A stretch of DNA of 40,564 bases from a virus. Location: positions 1 to 40,564 of IMG/VR virus record IMGVR_UViG_3300041583_000386. The stretch is one strand, 5' to 3'. The notes under the pieces are model-generated. The model was not told where the DNA came from and ran no database searches. It saw only the letters and a list, made by a program, of their open reading frames with translations. The position numbers were made by a program, and so were the translations under genes. This document shows, one piece after another, positions 39,174 to 40,564 of the stretch (position 1 is its first letter; every line of letters starts with the position of its first letter).

Positions 39174-40337
39174 TCCATATTCTATAATACGTTGTTTATT
39201 ATTTAAATCGTAATGATTGTCTAGCATCTTGTTTGATGTATGGCCCGCAATACCTGAAGCTAAATTGCGACCTTTTAAATCAACTACTTTAGTCAAGTAT
39301 TTATGTTTGAATGAATAAAAGTCCTCATTTATTCCTAGCTTATTTTTTACATGTGTCTTCCAGCGCCTTGTTATTTGCTCACTCCTTATTTGTTTTTCTC
39401 CAGGGCTTAAGTTTTGGGAAAATAAATAATTGCCTTTTTCTGAATTTTCAATAATTTCAGACCAGAAATGTAAAACGTTATTATTAATCGCTTTTAATTC
39501 TTCAGTAGGTGTATTGTTTTTTAAGACAGTAATTTTAAAAGTTTGGGCCTTTATATTTACATCCTCTTTTTTTATTCTTAGAAGCTCAGAGGTCCTAGAT
39601 CCTGAACGGTAAAAAATCTCTAGATAACGATAAAATGTATAGTAATTTTCTTTTAAATGATTCCTTATTATTTCGTGATTAGTGTCAGTAACAGCTCTTC
39701 TTAGCTTTTTAATAACCTTCTTTTTTTCAATAGCATCTATTGGATTAATTTCTATAAGATCTTCAACTACAAGGCGTTTAAAAACTATCTGCATGTAGTT
39801 TCTAACTTTATTATAGCGGCTATTTGAATAGTTCTTTCTTTTTGCTAAATGATTTAGAATTGTTCTAACGTGTTTACGCTTAATTTCTGAAACTAAATAA
39901 TAGTCATAGCCTATCATTTTGGTGGATTCTATGAAATAATCCTTTAGCCATTTAATCTCATCCTTTGTTTTTTTAGCACATTCAACTTTAGAATAAGCAT
40001 ATTCAATTGCTTTACATATAGGCATATCTTCAGAAAAAGCTTCATTAAAATTACTATATGTATTATCTATGGGATTATATCCTTCATGAAACAAAATATG
40101 TAATTCATCTTTTATTATAGTTTCTGTAGCCTGTTGCCTTTGACTTAAAACCTTAAACTCGTTCATGCGACGAACAGTAATAGTTTTGCCCCAAAGACTG
40201 GTGTTTTCATACTTAGGATCGTAGAAACGATAGGTAATGCGCCAATTTTCTTTTAGTAAAAATTTGGCGTTTCTTTTCCAATTCTTTGGATAAACAAGTA
40301 GATTGCTGGCTTTACAGCCGTTTGGTAAGTATTGCAT
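39153..40337 (-). CDS. int: Tyrosine recombinase (integrase)
   Basis: 394 residues from the ATG at 40337; an upstream in-frame ATG at 40376 would add 13 residues (407). The shorter start is preferred because the protein then begins MQYLPNGCKASNLLVYPKNW, typical of Bacteroidota integrases, and because the arm-type repeats then lie in the promoter rather than in the gene. In numbering of the long form, catalytic residues are Arg261 (SGSRTSELL), Lys286, His379 (GHTS) and Tyr389 (DNHYDL). The box II HxxR is replaced by Y-S-F-K (354-357) before His358. It should recombine at the adjacent tRNA site. Confidence 0.93.
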   Translation of the reverse strand: MQYLPNGCKASNLLVYPKNWKRNAKFLLKENWRITYRFYDPKYENTSLWGKTITVRRMNEFKVLSQRQQATETIIKDELHILFHEGYNPIDNTYSNFNEAFSEDMPICKAIEYAYSKVECAKKTKDEIKWLKDYFIESTKMIGYDYYLVSEIKRKHVRTILNHLAKRKNYSNSRYNKVRNYMQIVFKRLVVEDLIEINPIDAIEKKKVIKKLRRAVTDTNHEIIRNHLKENYYTFYRYLEIFYRSGSRTSELLRIKKEDVNIKAQTFKITVLKNNTPTEELKAINNNVLHFWSEIIENSEKGNYLFSQNLSPGEKQIRSEQITRRWKTHVKNKLGINEDFYSFKHKYLTKVVDLKGRNLASGIAGHTSNKMLDNHYDLNNKQRIIEYGKRINVV

Positions 40338-40339
40338 AG

Positions 40340-40359
40340 TGTTGTCATTTTTGTTGTCA
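40340..40359 (+). promoter_or_regulatory. Candidate integrase arm-type sites, right pair
   Basis: TGTTGTCA at 40340-40347 and 40352-40359, the same octamer and 12-bp step as at 205-224. It lies just upstream of the preferred integrase start, so integrase binding could also control its own gene. Confidence 0.6.
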
Positions 40360-40400
40360 GCAAAAGACAAAAACACAGCATTGAAGAATTTTCTTTTTTA

Positions 40401-40427
40401 AGAAACCCCTATTTTAAAGGGGGTTCT
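40401..40427. other. Hairpin between integrase and tRNA
   Basis: AGAA(A)CCCC pairs with GGGGTTCT (8 bp, one bulged A). In the tRNA direction the 3' arm is followed by only TTTCTT-like bases inside the stem and then an A run, so it is at best a weak terminator for the now prophage-facing tRNA transcript. Confidence 0.4.
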
Positions 40428-40441
40428 ATGGTAATAATAAT

Positions 40442-40484
40442 GTAGCGAGAGGGGGGCACGATCCCCCGACCTCCGGGTTATGAA
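40442..40484. repeat. attR: attR: 43-bp direct repeat inside the intact tRNA-Met gene
   Basis: Same 43 bp as 69-111. This copy supplies the anticodon, T arm and 3' acceptor strand of the tRNA, while the 5' half (40485-40516) is chromosomal. Confidence 0.95.
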
Positions 40485-40516
40485 TCCGACGCTCTAACCA
40501 ACTGAGCTACCTCGCC
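40443..40516 (-). tRNA. tRNA-Met (CAT), integration target
   Basis: 74 bases; acceptor stem GGCGAGG/TCTCGCT (with G-U pairs at both ends), D stem GCTC/GAGC, anticodon loop TTCATAA, T stem GGGGG/CCCCC, discriminator A, and no encoded CCA. The T loop reads ATCGTGC, so positions 54 and 58 are A and T, the reverse of the usual T54-A58 pair. CAT with an elongator-type acceptor (G1-U72) indicates tRNA-Met, not an initiator by clear signature; tRNA-Ile2 cannot be fully excluded. Confidence 0.93.
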
Positions 40517-40564
40517 ATTTTTACAGGCTGCAAATATAAAGTTTAATTAATGGCACTTCCAAAA

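Larger units (their letters stand above)
69..40484. mobile_element. Intact-looking temperate siphophage prophage in tRNA-Met
   Basis: The element is bounded by a perfect 43-bp direct repeat that is the 3' half of a tRNA-Met gene. It carries a tyrosine integrase beside attR, a CI-like repressor near attL, recombination, replication, packaging, head, long flexible tail (tape measure of 1242 residues) and lysis modules, in the usual order for siphophages. I see no truncated essential gene and no insertion sequence. Ability to be induced is inferred from this completeness, not shown. Confidence 0.96.

Overview
The window is a complete-looking temperate siphophage prophage of about 40.4 kb in a low-GC Bacteroidota chromosome, most likely Flavobacteriia. 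The host assignment rests on TAnnTTTG-type -7 promoter boxes, A/T-rich translation leaders without Shine-Dalgarno sequences, Cys-Ser-Ser-Ser-Asp-Asp lipoprotein starts and the gene families present. The prophage lies in a tRNA-Met(CAT) gene. A perfect 43-bp direct repeat (69-111 and 40442-40484) marks attL and attR. The right copy belongs to the intact tRNA (40443-40516, minus strand), whose 3' half is now phage-supplied. The left copy is the displaced chromosomal 3' half, still next to what looks like the tRNA's original terminator (32-59).

Layout. (1) 69-1353: attL, integrase arm-type sites, and a leftward lysogeny operon with a LexA/CI-type repressor followed by a probable surface lipoprotein. 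(2) 1371-1413: two tandem repressor operators overlapping the early rightward promoter. (3) 1447-2816: tightly overlapping small early genes ending in a run of hairpins. (4) 2816-7032: recombination module (Sak4-like ATPase, DUF1351, RecB-like nuclease, NinB-like, winged helix, OB-fold). (5) 7062-10032: SNF2-type helicase, initiator containing a candidate origin, and a DnaC-like loader. (6) 10029-11925: small accessory genes, a PD-(D/E)XK nuclease and a HExxH protein. (7) 11969-14014: accessory island with a Panacea-type toxin-antitoxin pair and a DUF4145/HEPN-like protein. (8) 14073-20737: ParB-methyltransferase, terminase, portal and head morphogenesis genes. (9) 21147-25537: scaffold, decoration, capsid, connectors and tail tube. 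(10) 25600-31555: frameshifted tail chaperones, an inverted moron gene, tape measure and distal tail. (11) 31598-37534: tail tip, collagen-like fibre and LamG adhesin. (12) 37621-39142: holin, muramidase and one-gene spanin. (13) Leftward integrase, arm sites, attR and tRNA.

The strongest undescribed signal is a 14-bp sequence, CGAAACTACTGAAC. I found it exactly three times, each time exactly 39 bp upstream of a TAnnTTTG-like -7 box and 65-70 bp before the first gene of a structural block (scaffold/capsid, tape measure, fibre). None of the three has a recognisable -33 box. This looks like a phage-specific, activator-dependent late promoter. The middle copy also covers the predicted transcription start of the divergent moron gene. 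Other notable signals are seven phased iterons inside the initiator gene that keep their DNA core in all three reading frames, and matching arm-type integrase sites at both prophage ends. All functions are read from sequence motifs by eye; no database search was run.
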